Origin: Algibacter amylolyticus
GTDB lineage: Bacteria > Bacteroidota > Bacteroidia > Flavobacteriales > Flavobacteriaceae
Direction: 5' to 3'
DNA: 64,000 bases
Assembly: GCF_014202225.1 (NCBI RefSeq)
Contig: NZ_JACHGE010000006.1
Coordinates: 1 to 64,000, forward strand
The notes beneath the pieces were generated by a model. That model ran no database searches, had not been told where the DNA came from, and saw only the letters and a program-made list of their open reading frames with translations. Below, one piece after another: positions 16,876 through 28,497 of this stretch (its first letter is position 1; every line of letters begins with the position of its first letter). The translations under genes and the position numbers were made by a program.

Positions 16876-17397
16876 TTATTTAATTTTTTTTAAAATGGTT
16901 AAATATTTAAACACTTCTTCTTTAAACAGATCGAATTGTTTTAAATTGGTTTTTATAATTAAATCATTTAAACGCTCGTCGGTTTGTAAAATTCCTATTT
17001 TAAATTTTGCTTTAGACTCGGCCGTAATTAATTTTAATTCTAAAATTTCTTTTTCATAATAACTAATCAATACATCAAACTCCTTGTTTAAAAAAGTTTG
17101 TAATTCTGTATTTTTAATTGCTCCTTTCCATCCAAAATCCTTAGGATTATAACAATCATCCCAAGACAGTAAACTTTGTTTTTTAACAGAAGAAAAGGCA
17201 ATAACCTTCATTCTATTTGGTCTAATTTTAATGTAATCAGCAAGTTCTCTAAAGACCTCAAAATCATCAAATTCATCAACATTTATAATAACACCTAGGC
17301 TTACAACCTCGCTATTATTAACAATAACCTCACGGTTAGCTAACAATTTGTTCAAGTACTTTTTAATAGAATTTTCTTTAAAACCCTTTAAAATCAT
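16876..17397 (-). CDS. Hypothetical protein, DUF6913-like
   Basis: A 173-residue cytoplasmic protein with no signal peptide. It alternates strands and helices (VVSLGVIINVDEF; RMKVIAFSSVKK; LSWDDCYNPKDFGWKG). I believe this is DUF6913, a flavobacterial family found upstream of dapA; its function is unknown. It is the first gene of the leftward run and is transcribed away from the 5'-nucleotidase genes from a shared 58-base promoter region. Confidence 0.6.
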   Translation of the reverse strand: MILKGFKENSIKKYLNKLLANREVIVNNSEVVSLGVIINVDEFDDFEVFRELADYIKIRPNRMKVIAFSSVKKQSLLSWDDCYNPKDFGWKGAIKNTELQTFLNKEFDVLISYYEKEILELKLITAESKAKFKIGILQTDERLNDLIIKTNLKQFDLFKEEVFKYLTILKKIK

Positions 17398-17406
17398 TTA
17401 TCTTTA

Positions 17407-17424
17407 TAACTTTGCGCAAAGGTA
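17407..17424. promoter_or_regulatory. Overlapping divergent -7 boxes in a palindrome
   Basis: TAACTTTGCGCAAAGGTA contains an exact TAnnTTTG box on each strand (17407-17414 rightward and 17424-17417 leftward), joined through the perfect 12-base palindrome CTTTGCGCAAAG. The rightward box serves the 5'-nucleotidase pair at 17456, the leftward one the DUF6913-like/dapA run. No good TTG lies at the normal distance for either box. Confidence 0.55.
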
Positions 17425-17455
17425 GCAAAAGTACATTCAAATTATAGGTTTTCTA

Positions 17456-18214
17456 ATGAGGTTTACACATTTCTTTTTTTTGTTATATTTTTTAGTTTTT
17501 CTTAATTGCGAACAGGGAAAATTACGACTTTCTAAAATTGAAGGGACACAAATAGCAATTTCCGATTCTATAACTACAGATTCGGAAATAGAATCATTTA
17601 TAAAGCCCTACAGAGTTAATATTCAAAAGGATTTAGACAGTGTTTTGGCTTATTCCGCTGGTACTTACTCAAAAAACGATGGCGAATTTAACACTGCTCT
17701 AGGAAACTTTATGGCCGATGTTATTTATAGCGAAGCCAACCCGATTTTTAAATCTAGAACTCAAAAAGATATTGACATGGTTTTACTAAACCATGGAGGA
17801 ATAAGAGGTCTGCTAAATAAAGGTAATGTATCTAAAAGGACCGCTTTTCAACTTATGCCCTTTGAAAACAGTATTGTTGTAGTAGCCCTTAAAAAACCCC
17901 AAATTGATAGCTTAATTGATTATCTATCTACACAGAAAAAAGCACACCCAATTTCAAAGCTAAAACTAACTTTAGATAAAAATTATAATGTTATTGAAGC
18001 GAAAATAAAAGGAAAGGAGATTACCAACAATAAAACTTATTACGTAGCCACAAGTGATTATTTATATAACGGTGGAGACAATATGAACTTTTTTAAACCT
18101 AATGACACTTTATATAGATTAGATTATAAAATTAGAAACGCCATAATTGATAATTTTAATAAACTTGATACTATTAATCCTGTAATCGATAATCGTTTTA
18201 CACAAATAAAATAA
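17456..18214 (+). CDS. 5'-nucleotidase C-terminal-domain lipoprotein
   Basis: A 252-residue lipoprotein (signal peptide, Cys18 in FLNC) that holds only the substrate-binding C-terminal half of UshA-type 5'-nucleotidases. The LGNFMADVI and NHGGIRG blocks and the late SDYLYNGGDN loop, which normally contact the nucleotide base and phosphate, are present. The metal-binding catalytic half is the next gene, three bases downstream. The pair together makes a full enzyme in reversed order. Likely role: phosphate or nucleoside recovery outside the cytoplasm. Confidence 0.88.
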   Translation: MRFTHFFFLLYFLVFLNCEQGKLRLSKIEGTQIAISDSITTDSEIESFIKPYRVNIQKDLDSVLAYSAGTYSKNDGEFNTALGNFMADVIYSEANPIFKSRTQKDIDMVLLNHGGIRGLLNKGNVSKRTAFQLMPFENSIVVVALKKPQIDSLIDYLSTQKKAHPISKLKLTLDKNYNVIEAKIKGKEITNNKTYYVATSDYLYNGGDNMNFFKPNDTLYRLDYKIRNAIIDNFNKLDTINPVIDNRFTQIK

Positions 18215-18217
18215 GAC

Positions 18218-19135
18218 ATGAAACGTAGAAATTTTATCCGGAAAACCTCTGCAGGAACAGCACTAATGGCATTAGGAGGTCTTGGACTTCAATCTTTTTC
18301 GAGAACAAGCGCGTCTACTAAAATTACAATTTTACATACTAACGATGTACATAGCCATATTGACTCTTTTAATCCTAATGATGCTAAATACGCCAATAAA
18401 GGCGGTGTTGCTAGACGAGCCACTTTGGTAGAGTCTATCCGACACGAAAACCCAAATACGCTATTATTAGATGCTGGTGATATTTTTCAAGGCACCCCTT
18501 ACTTTAATTATTATGGTGGCGAATTGGAATTTAAACTCATGAGCAAGTTAAAATATGATGCTGCTACCTTAGGAAATCATGATTTTGACAACGGTATTGA
18601 TGGTTTATATGCGCAATTACCTCATGCTAAATTTCAATTTATAACGGCTAATTACGACTTTTCTAACACGATAATGGATACACATACTAAGCCTTATAAA
18701 ACTTTTTTTAAAGACGGTATTAAAATAGGCGTTTTTGGTTTAGGTATAAAATTAGAAGGACTGGTAGCACCAAATATGTTTAAAGAAACCAAATATTTGG
18801 ATCCTATTGAAAGTTGCCAAGAAATGACTCGTATTTTAAAGGTAGACGAAACTTGCGACCTAATTATATGCCTATCGCACTTAGGTTATTATTATAAAAA
18901 CAACCCAAACAAAATATCCGATTTAGCGCTTGCCAAAGCCACAAAGGACATCGATTTAATTATTGGTGGACACACCCATACATTCTTACCAAAACCAACT
19001 ATTGTTAAAAATATTGAAAACAAAAATACACTAGTAAATCAGGTTGGTTGTTATGGCATTAACTTAGGTAGAATAGACTTTTATTTTGATACCGATAAAA
19101 ACAAAACGGCTAACGGAACATCGATTATTGTTTAA
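18218..19135 (+). CDS. 5'-nucleotidase catalytic (metallophosphoesterase) domain protein, Tat signal
   Basis: A 305-residue metallophosphoesterase, the N-terminal half of UshA-like enzymes. The motifs are in order: HTNDVHSH, DAGDIFQGT, GNHDFDNG, CLSHLGY and GGHTHTF, together binding two metals. The start MKRRNFIRK followed by a weakly hydrophobic stretch is a twin-arginine export signal, whereas its partner upstream is a lipoprotein. The stop follows soon after the last motif, so the C-terminal domain is truly absent from this gene. Confidence 0.92.
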   Translation: MKRRNFIRKTSAGTALMALGGLGLQSFSRTSASTKITILHTNDVHSHIDSFNPNDAKYANKGGVARRATLVESIRHENPNTLLLDAGDIFQGTPYFNYYGGELEFKLMSKLKYDAATLGNHDFDNGIDGLYAQLPHAKFQFITANYDFSNTIMDTHTKPYKTFFKDGIKIGVFGLGIKLEGLVAPNMFKETKYLDPIESCQEMTRILKVDETCDLIICLSHLGYYYKNNPNKISDLALAKATKDIDLIIGGHTHTFLPKPTIVKNIENKNTLVNQVGCYGINLGRIDFYFDTDKNKTANGTSIIV

Positions 19136-19202
19136 CATGCTGTCATGATTTTTGGTTAAATACGTCTAATCCTTAATAGACCTATTTACTATCCAAAACA
19201 AC

Positions 19203-19589
19203 ATGAAAAAACACATACCATTCATTTTAAGAATACTAGTTTCCGCCATTTTAATTCAAACCCTACGCTTTAAGTTTTTGGCACACCCAGACAGTATTTA
19301 TATTTTTAAAAAAGTAGGTATAGAACCCATTGGAAGAATAGGAATAGGTGTTTTAGAATTAATTTCTGGCATATTAATTCTTATACCAAAAACCGTTTGG
19401 ATTGGAGCTAGTTTAGCCATAGGCATTATTGGAGGCGCAATTATCATGCATTTAACCGTACTTGGTATTACCGTAAAACATGATGGCGGACTACTATTTG
19501 GAACCGCAGTTCTTACTTTTATACTAGCGTCTATTATACTTTTTTTATACAGGAGGGATATTCCATACTTTGAAAAGAATAGAAACTAA
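19203..19589 (+). CDS. DoxX family membrane protein
   Basis: A 128-residue protein with four membrane helices (about 5-25, 45-63, 66-90 and 97-118) and the family-typical KF(x)nHP(D) N-terminal loop and GVLELISGILIL helix. DoxX-type proteins are linked to redox or thiol stress and to quinone chemistry; the exact role is unknown. It stops two bases from the end of the converging membrane protein gene. Confidence 0.8.
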   Translation: MKKHIPFILRILVSAILIQTLRFKFLAHPDSIYIFKKVGIEPIGRIGIGVLELISGILILIPKTVWIGASLAIGIIGGAIIMHLTVLGITVKHDGGLLFGTAVLTFILASIILFLYRRDIPYFEKNRN

Positions 19590-19591
19590 AC

Positions 19592-20323
19592 TTAGTAAAT
19601 AAAATTATTAACTTTATTATCAACGTTTGGCAATGAAGTTTGATAGTAAAACAAATTAAAGGCTAACAACATAAATGTTGTAGACAGAAAATTAAGAAGA
19701 TGTCTGTCATCTATATAGATATAAGCAATATCCATAACCTCAGACAAAACAATACTTAAAGACCCCAGGAATATAAAAAGTGATTTTCGATTATCTCGAC
19801 AGAAAAAGTTTATCATACCTACAAAAAACAAAGTAAGTACAATCACGTTATAGATAAACTCAAAATAATAATCTGCTTGATAAATTAAATTTGGCTCAAT
19901 AAAACCAGTAAGCGCATAAAACAAATAAACATTTAAAAACACTAAAACAATGCTATGTATTTTTAAATTTTTAAAAACATAAACAAAATTAGTTAAACGT
20001 ACTATTCTGACAATTAGAAATATATAAGCTAAAATATAGAGTGAATTCCCCACGAAGTATTCAAAATCATTTGCAAACATTTGCGAAGAGAAAGTTATTT
20101 TCCCCATCATTATAGTTAACAAATCTGACAACGAATAGCATATTAAAAAAGCCCAAAACAAGTTATCTTTAGGATAAACATAAAAGCTATACCCTATGGT
20201 TATAAAAGGAACCAGCAACGAATGCAGATCGAGTGCTAAAGTTTCATTACCGTTAAACTCACAAACAGTAAATAAAACATAACACATTAAAACAATTCCA
20301 ACCAAAAATTTTGGCTTAAGCAT
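19592..20323 (-). CDS. Hypothetical polytopic membrane protein
   Basis: A 243-residue protein, mostly hydrophobic, with about eight predicted membrane helices. Acidic and polar residues sit inside helices (YSLSDLLTIMMG; SLSIVLSEVMDIAYIY), a pattern somewhat like YhhN/lysoplasmalogenase proteins, but I cannot assign it. It stands alone; a TATATTTG box at 20347-20354 fits a promoter with a short leader. Confidence 0.6.
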   Translation of the reverse strand: MLKPKFLVGIVLMCYVLFTVCEFNGNETLALDLHSLLVPFITIGYSFYVYPKDNLFWAFLICYSLSDLLTIMMGKITFSSQMFANDFEYFVGNSLYILAYIFLIVRIVRLTNFVYVFKNLKIHSIVLVFLNVYLFYALTGFIEPNLIYQADYYFEFIYNVIVLTLFFVGMINFFCRDNRKSLFIFLGSLSIVLSEVMDIAYIYIDDRHLLNFLSTTFMLLAFNLFYYQTSLPNVDNKVNNFIY

Positions 20324-20401
20324 GAGAGAGAATTAAAATTTCAAGACAAATATATGTAATTTACCGAATAAAATCTACTCTTTATCGATTTAGTGCAAAA
20401 A

Positions 20402-23240
<2,839 letters not shown>

Positions 23241-23244
<4 letters not shown>

Positions 23245-23732
23245 AAATTCTTAATCATCCATACACCACAAGAATAATGGCCCGTATTTCCTAATGCGCC
23301 TTCTAAATGTTTAAAACCGTAACTTTCATAAATATGAATAGCGGCCTTAAGTTGCGATGCAGATTCTAAATAGCATGTTTTATAACTTAACGCCTTTGCT
23401 TTTTCAATACATTTTTCAAACAAGGCGCGTCCATAACCTTGACCTCTTACCTTTTTAGAAAAATACATCTTTTGAATTTCACAAGTATCAGTATCCGAAA
23501 GCGATAATGGTTTTACGCCTCCACCGCCTTCTACCCTACCATTACACTCAATTACAAAATAAGCATCGTTATCATTTTGATAGGACTGAAACATTTTCGA
23601 GGTTTCAGGATCGGTATATGCTGTACCTTCCAAAGGAATATCAAACTCATGAAAACAAGATCTTATCACAGCTTCAATTTCTGCATTATCTTGAGGTTCA
23701 ATTTCTCGAATAACTATAGTATCTTTACTCAC
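23241..23732 (-). CDS. GNAT family N-acetyltransferase
   Basis: A 163-residue acetyltransferase. The acetyl-CoA pyrophosphate loop is KKVRGQGYGRALFEK (Q/RxxGxG/A type) near 92-106; the following helix and the strand YLESASQ are typical. Substrate unknown. First gene of the operon with prmC and ligA; it diverges from the LEA-like lipoprotein gene across 54 bases. Confidence 0.88.
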
Positions 23733-23786
23733 TTTTAAAGGTCAATTATAAAGAAGTGAAGATACGCTAAATCGAAAAAAACCGGA

Positions 23787-24242
23787 ATGAAAAATCTAAT
23801 AATCTTATCAACAATCTGTTTTCTATTTTTGAATTGCTCGGTTAATGAAAAACCACAATTTATAGGTTTAGAAAATATTAAGATTTCAGAATCCACTTCA
23901 AAATACATTACGGTTACGGCCGAAGCTAGATTTATTAACCCTAATGATATTGGAGGTGAATTGCAAACCGATGAAATAAAGGTTTTTATAAACAATAACG
24001 AAATGGCCACAGTTTCTGCAGAAAATTTTGAAGTTCCCGCCAAAAACGAGTTTTCTATCCCTTTAAAAACCAAAGTACCTACCGATAGTATTTTTAGCGA
24101 TAAAAATTTAAGTGGATTACTAGGTAGCCTATTTAGTAAAAAAGTAAAAGTGCAGTATAAAGGCGAGATTAAATATAAAGTTTTAGGATTTTCGCATTAT
24201 TATAATGTAGATGAAACCGAAGACGTAAAAATTAAATTTTAA
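23787..24242 (+). CDS. LEA type 2-like lipoprotein
   Basis: A 151-residue lipoprotein (Cys17 in FLNC) with one β-sandwich resembling LEA type 2/WHy domains: the VTAEARFINPNDIGGEL segment and the alternating strands after it fit. Such domains are thought to bind or protect other molecules; no specific role is known. The stop falls two bases before ribD, so it may be co-transcribed with ribD, the HAD enzyme and the YigZ-like protein. Confidence 0.7.
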   Translation: MKNLIILSTICFLFLNCSVNEKPQFIGLENIKISESTSKYITVTAEARFINPNDIGGELQTDEIKVFINNNEMATVSAENFEVPAKNEFSIPLKTKVPTDSIFSDKNLSGLLGSLFSKKVKVQYKGEIKYKVLGFSHYYNVDETEDVKIKF

Positions 24243-24244
24243 AA

Positions 24245-25249
24245 GTGAACATTCACGAAACCTACATAAAACGCTGTTTAGAAATTTCTAAAAATGGTTT
24301 AGGAAACACCAGACCAAATCCTATGGTCGGTAGCGTAATTGTACACAACAATAAAATAATAGGTGAAGGCTACACTAGTGCGTATGGCGGTAATCATGCC
24401 GAAGTAAACGCCATAAATTCTGTTTTAAACAAGGATGTATTAAAAGAAGCAACCATTTACGTAACGCTAGAACCTTGTTCGCATTACGGAAAAACACCAC
24501 CTTGTAGCGACCTTATTATTAAGCATAACATACCAAATATTGTAATTGGCTGTATAGACGATAACGAAAAAGTAGCCGGAAAAGGTATTAAAAAACTAAA
24601 GGAAGCCGGTTGCCATGTTACAGTAGGCGTTTTAGAAAAGGAATGCAAAACCCATCACAAGCGATTTTTCACGTTTCACAATAAAAAACGGCCTTATATT
24701 ATTTTAAAATGGGCAGAAACCAACAATGGTTTTATTGCTCCAAAAACAAAAAACGAACAAAAACCTGTTTGGATTACCAATAGCTATTCTAGACAACTTG
24801 TACACAAATGGCGTACAGAAGAACAAGCTATTTTGGTAGGCACAAACACGGTTTTACAGGACAATCCAACCTTAAACGTTAGAGATTGGACAGGAAAAAA
24901 CCCAACACGACTAGTTATCGATAAAGATGAAAAACTTCCTAAAAAGCTAAACATTTTTAATGCTGAAGCCGAAACCATTGTATTTTCTAAAAACAATATA
25001 GATTTCTCTAAAAACATAGGGCTACAAATTTGCAATGCACTCTACAACATGGAAATAAATTCTGTGATTATTGAAGGTGGAGCTAAAACGCTTCAAACAT
25101 TTATTGACGACAATTTATGGGACGAAGCTAGAGTTTTTATTGGACCAACCACTTTTTTAGATGGTATTAAAGCTCCTAAGCTAAAAGGAACCTTAATTTC
25201 TGAAGAAAAAATAGAATCAGACAGACTTAACATATACATAAATGATTAA
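24245..25249 (+). CDS. ribD: Bifunctional riboflavin biosynthesis deaminase/reductase
   Basis: Carries out the second and third steps of riboflavin synthesis: deamination, then reduction of the ribosylaminopyrimidine. The 334 residues have the N-terminal zinc deaminase with HAE (51-53) and PCSHYGKTPPC (77-87), then the reductase domain from about residue 145. The start is GTG at 24245, since no ATG lies before the conserved N-terminal TRPNPMVG block. It overlaps the HAD gene by eight bases. Confidence 0.95.
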   Translation: MNIHETYIKRCLEISKNGLGNTRPNPMVGSVIVHNNKIIGEGYTSAYGGNHAEVNAINSVLNKDVLKEATIYVTLEPCSHYGKTPPCSDLIIKHNIPNIVIGCIDDNEKVAGKGIKKLKEAGCHVTVGVLEKECKTHHKRFFTFHNKKRPYIILKWAETNNGFIAPKTKNEQKPVWITNSYSRQLVHKWRTEEQAILVGTNTVLQDNPTLNVRDWTGKNPTRLVIDKDEKLPKKLNIFNAEAETIVFSKNNIDFSKNIGLQICNALYNMEINSVIIEGGAKTLQTFIDDNLWDEARVFIGPTTFLDGIKAPKLKGTLISEEKIESDRLNIYIND

Positions 25250-25853
25250 AACTATAATTTTCGATTTTGGTAATGTATTTATTAACTTAAATATAGAAGC
25301 CGCTCACAAACATGCCTTAGAAGCTTTTAATATTGAAGCGTTATCAGACGAAATGCTAGGTTTTAATAGTTTTTATGAGCAAGGGTTAATTTCTACAGAA
25401 GAATTCCTCGACTTTTATTCCCAAAACTTCCCGAAACTATCAAAGCAAGAACTTATTGATATTTGGAATTTTATGCTGAAAGATTTTCCGGAAAGTCGAT
25501 TAACCTTTTTAAAGGAATTAAAGCAGTCTTCAAAATATAAATTGATTTTATTGAGTAACACCAACGAACTTCATATTGACTTTATTAAAACAAATGTTTC
25601 ATTTTACAATGAATTTAAAAACTGTTTTGATGCCTTCTACCTATCTCATGAAATAAATTTAGTAAAACCAAATCAAGATATTTTTAATTTTGTTTTAAAT
25701 GAAAACAAGCTTAAAGCTGAAGAATGTCTTTTTATTGATGATAATAAGGACAATATTGAAGCTGCAAATACTTTAAATATAAAAACCTGGTTAATTAACC
25801 CTGAAACCGAAGATGTTAAAAATCTATTTACCACTAAAAAAGACTTGTTTTAA
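25242..25853 (+). CDS. HAD-family hydrolase (YihX-like)
   Basis: A 203-residue phosphatase-like protein. Motif I is FDFGNVFINL with the nucleophile Asp8, the DxGNV form found in YihX-type HADs; motif II is LLSNTNE, motif III includes KPNQDIF, and motif IV is FIDDNKDN. YihX removes phosphate from glucose 1-phosphate; the substrate here is unproven. Translationally coupled to ribD by an eight-base overlap. Confidence 0.88.
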   Translation: MIKTIIFDFGNVFINLNIEAAHKHALEAFNIEALSDEMLGFNSFYEQGLISTEEFLDFYSQNFPKLSKQELIDIWNFMLKDFPESRLTFLKELKQSSKYKLILLSNTNELHIDFIKTNVSFYNEFKNCFDAFYLSHEINLVKPNQDIFNFVLNENKLKAEECLFIDDNKDNIEAANTLNIKTWLINPETEDVKNLFTTKKDLF

Positions 25854-25858
25854 TACAT

Positions 25859-26467
25859 TTGATAGAAAAAGACACATATAACACCATAACCAAAGCCACA
25901 GAACCTGTTATACACAAAGATAAAAACAGTAAGTTTTTTGGATATGCATTTCCTGTAACCCAAGAAGAGGACATAAAACTACACCTAGAAGCGTTAAAAA
26001 AAGAACACCACTCGGCACGACATTGGTGTTATGCGTACCAGATAGGTACCGAAACCATATCTTATCGCGCAAACGACGATGGAGAACCCAGTAATTCTGC
26101 AGGCATGCCAATTTATGGACAAATTCAATCTTACGATCTTACTAACATATTAATAGTAGTAGTACGATATTTTGGCGGTGTTAAATTGGGCGTTGGTGGA
26201 TTAATTAGTGCTTATAGAACGGCCGCACAACTTAGTCTTGATGCCTCTAACATTATTGAAAAAACAATAAACATAGATTACCTAATAACGTTCGATTATA
26301 AAAACATGAACACTGTAATGCGTGTTATAAAAGAAAAATCTTTAAACATTATTAATCAAAAATTAGAGCTAGATTGCAATATCACCATTTCGGTTAGAAA
26401 AAGTGAAGCCCAATCTATTCATGCCATTTTTGATCGTCTCTACGAGATTAAAATAAAAAAACTGTAA
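25859..26467 (+). CDS. YigZ/IMPACT family protein
   Basis: A 202-residue protein with the UPF0029 N-terminal domain (KDNSKFFGYAFPV-like, HHSARHWCYAY, DDGEPSNSAGMP and VVVRYFGGVKLGVGGL) and a short ferredoxin-like C-terminal domain (about 135-202). The family includes YigZ and eukaryotic IMPACT; its bacterial function is unclear. The start appears to be TTG at 25859: no ATG is available before the conserved region, and it lies six bases after the HAD stop. Confidence 0.9.
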   Translation: MIEKDTYNTITKATEPVIHKDKNSKFFGYAFPVTQEEDIKLHLEALKKEHHSARHWCYAYQIGTETISYRANDDGEPSNSAGMPIYGQIQSYDLTNILIVVVRYFGGVKLGVGGLISAYRTAAQLSLDASNIIEKTINIDYLITFDYKNMNTVMRVIKEKSLNIINQKLELDCNITISVRKSEAQSIHAIFDRLYEIKIKKL

Positions 26468-26468
26468 G

Positions 26469-26873
26469 CTATTTCTCTAATAAATCTAAAAAATATTGAG
26501 GTGCTTTGGTTGGTCGCCCTGTTTTCATATCCACAAATACTAAAACAGTACTCGCTGTTGTTAAAATTTCACCTTTTTCATTAGTAATTTCATACTCAAA
26601 TTCAATCTTAACATTGGGTGTGTTTTTTAGTTGAGTTTTTACATTAATTACATCATCATAACCCGCTGATTTTTTATAGTTTACATTTAAAGAAACTACA
26701 GGCAGCATAATACCATTCTCTTCCATGGACTTATAAGAAATACCAAGTTTCCTTAACCACTCGATTCGCCCCATTTCAAGATATAATGCATAGTTACCAT
26801 GGTAAACTACACCCATTTGGTCGGTTTCACCGTACCTCACTCTTATTTGTATTTCATCGAATTTCATAAGCAT
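26469..26873 (-). CDS. Acyl-CoA thioesterase, YbgC/4HBT type
   Basis: A 134-residue hot-dog-fold thioesterase. The active-site segment YGETDQMGVVYHGNY with its Asp and the helix YLEMGRIEWLRKLG are characteristic. Family members cleave acyl-CoA or acyl-ACP thioesters; the substrate is not known. The second Met (MKFDEIQ, 26867) may be the true start. It stops one base from the stop of the converging YigZ-like gene and diverges from dnaA. Confidence 0.9.
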   Translation of the reverse strand: MLMKFDEIQIRVRYGETDQMGVVYHGNYALYLEMGRIEWLRKLGISYKSMEENGIMLPVVSLNVNYKKSAGYDDVINVKTQLKNTPNVKIEFEYEITNEKGEILTTASTVLVFVDMKTGRPTKAPQYFLDLLEK

Positions 26874-26965
26874 ATTTAAATATTTTTTTGTAGCTTCGGC
26901 TAGAGCTTAAACATGAGGAATTATTTCTAAAAATTCAATAGAAAATCATTTTTTTTTTAAGAATT

Positions 26966-27021
26966 TTGTTCACATATTTGCCACACCTTAAAAAAGGGTT
27001 ATGAAACGCTATTTTTCATAA
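26966..27021 (+). promoter_or_regulatory. Possible dnaA control region
   Basis: Two DnaA-box-like words with seven of nine bases (TTGTTCACA at 26966-26974 and TTTGCCACA at 26977-26985, against TTATCCACA) lie 11 bases apart, one helical turn, upstream of dnaA. A CATATTTG word between them is one base off the -7 consensus. A hairpin TTATGAAA…TTTCATAA (26999-27006 and 27014-27021) follows, 33 bases before the start codon. No exact DnaA box and no box cluster is seen, so this is not read as oriC. Confidence 0.35.
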
Positions 27022-27054
27022 AAATCTAACAAAAAAAGTCACAAAAAATAAAAC

Positions 27055-28482
27055 ATGAGTGTAACTGCGCAATCGGTTTGGAATAACTGTCTCGAATTTA
27101 TAAAGGATAATATCCAACCGCAAGCTTACAAAACTTGGTTTGAACCAATCAAAGCAGTTAAACTTACTGACACGTCATTAAGTATTCAAGTACCTAGTAA
27201 ATTCTTTTACGAATGGCTAGAAGAACATTATGTTAAAATCTTAAAAGTATCACTTACTAAGGAATTAGGGGAAACAGCCAAATTGGTTTACATTATTAAA
27301 ATGGAAAACACATATGGTAACAAACAACCGTTTACTGAAAAAATTCCTAGTGCTAATAGAGGTGCTTTAAAATCGCAAGATGTTGATGTTCCTTTAAACA
27401 ATAAAAGTCCAGAGTTACGCAATCCTTTTGTTATTCCTGGAATTAGAAATGTAAAAATAGAATCTCAACTTAATCCAAACTATAGTTTTGAAAATTTCTT
27501 AGAAGGCGATTCTAACAGATTAGCAAGAAGTGCGGGATTAGCGGTTGCCAATAAACCTGGTGGCACATCATTCAATCCTTTATTAATTTTTGGTGGTGTA
27601 GGTTTAGGAAAAACACATTTAGCGCACGCTATAGGTGTAGATATTAAAGATAAATATCCAGAAAAAACAGTTTTATATATTTCGGCTGAAAAATTTACAC
27701 AACAGTATATTGATGCCGTTAAGAAGAATAATAGAAATGATTTTATTCATTTTTATCAAATTATTGATGTTTTAATTATTGATGATGTACAATTCTTATC
27801 TGGTAAAACAGGTACACAAGATGTATTCTTCCATATATTTAACCATTTACATCAAAACGGAAAACAAGTTATTTTAACAAGTGACAAAGCTCCGGTTGAT
27901 ATGCAAGATATAGAACAACGTTTATTATCGCGTTTTAAATGGGGACTTTCAGCAGAATTACAAAATCCAGATTTTGAAACTCGCGTATCCATATTAAAAA
28001 ACAAACTATATCGCGATGGTGTTGAAATGCCAGACGATATTATAGATTACGTTGCCAAAAACATTAAATCTAATGTTAGAGAGCTTGAAGGTGCTATTAT
28101 TTCTTTAATTGCGCAATCATCTTTCAATAAAAAAGAAATTACAATTGATTTGGCTCGCGTTATTGTCGAAAAATTTGTAAAAAACACAAAACGCGAAGTT
28201 TCAATAGACTACATTCAAAAAGTGGTATCAGATTATTTCCAAATGGATATTGATACACTGCAGTCTAAAACTAGAAAACGCCACATTGTTCAAGCACGTC
28301 AATTAGCCATGTTTTTTGCTAAAAAATTCACTAAGGCATCATTGGCAAGTATTGGTTCTCAAATAGGAAAGCGTGATCACGCAACCGTTTTACATGCTTG
28401 TAAAACCGTTGACAACCTATCTTCAACAGATAAACAATTTAGAAAATACGTTGAGGATATTGGTAAAAAACTTTCTGTTTAA
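27055..28482 (+). CDS. dnaA: Chromosomal replication initiator protein DnaA
   Basis: Opens the origin to start replication. The 475 residues have the N-terminal DnaB-interaction domain (about 1-85), a variable linker (85-140), the AAA+ domain with Walker A GGVGLGKT (180-187) and Walker B VLIIDDVQFL, and the C-terminal box-binding helix-turn-helix (GKRDHATVLHA). It is followed after 15 bases by the phosphatase gene, a common flavobacterial neighbour. Confidence 0.98.
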   Translation: MSVTAQSVWNNCLEFIKDNIQPQAYKTWFEPIKAVKLTDTSLSIQVPSKFFYEWLEEHYVKILKVSLTKELGETAKLVYIIKMENTYGNKQPFTEKIPSANRGALKSQDVDVPLNNKSPELRNPFVIPGIRNVKIESQLNPNYSFENFLEGDSNRLARSAGLAVANKPGGTSFNPLLIFGGVGLGKTHLAHAIGVDIKDKYPEKTVLYISAEKFTQQYIDAVKKNNRNDFIHFYQIIDVLIIDDVQFLSGKTGTQDVFFHIFNHLHQNGKQVILTSDKAPVDMQDIEQRLLSRFKWGLSAELQNPDFETRVSILKNKLYRDGVEMPDDIIDYVAKNIKSNVRELEGAIISLIAQSSFNKKEITIDLARVIVEKFVKNTKREVSIDYIQKVVSDYFQMDIDTLQSKTRKRHIVQARQLAMFFAKKFTKASLASIGSQIGKRDHATVLHACKTVDNLSSTDKQFRKYVEDIGKKLSV

Positions 28483-28497
28483 GATAATACAATTATC

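Noticed and set aside
26874-27054. Replication origin next to dnaA
   Set aside because: Only two imperfect DnaA-box-like words and no box cluster or AT-rich unwinding block with exact boxes.
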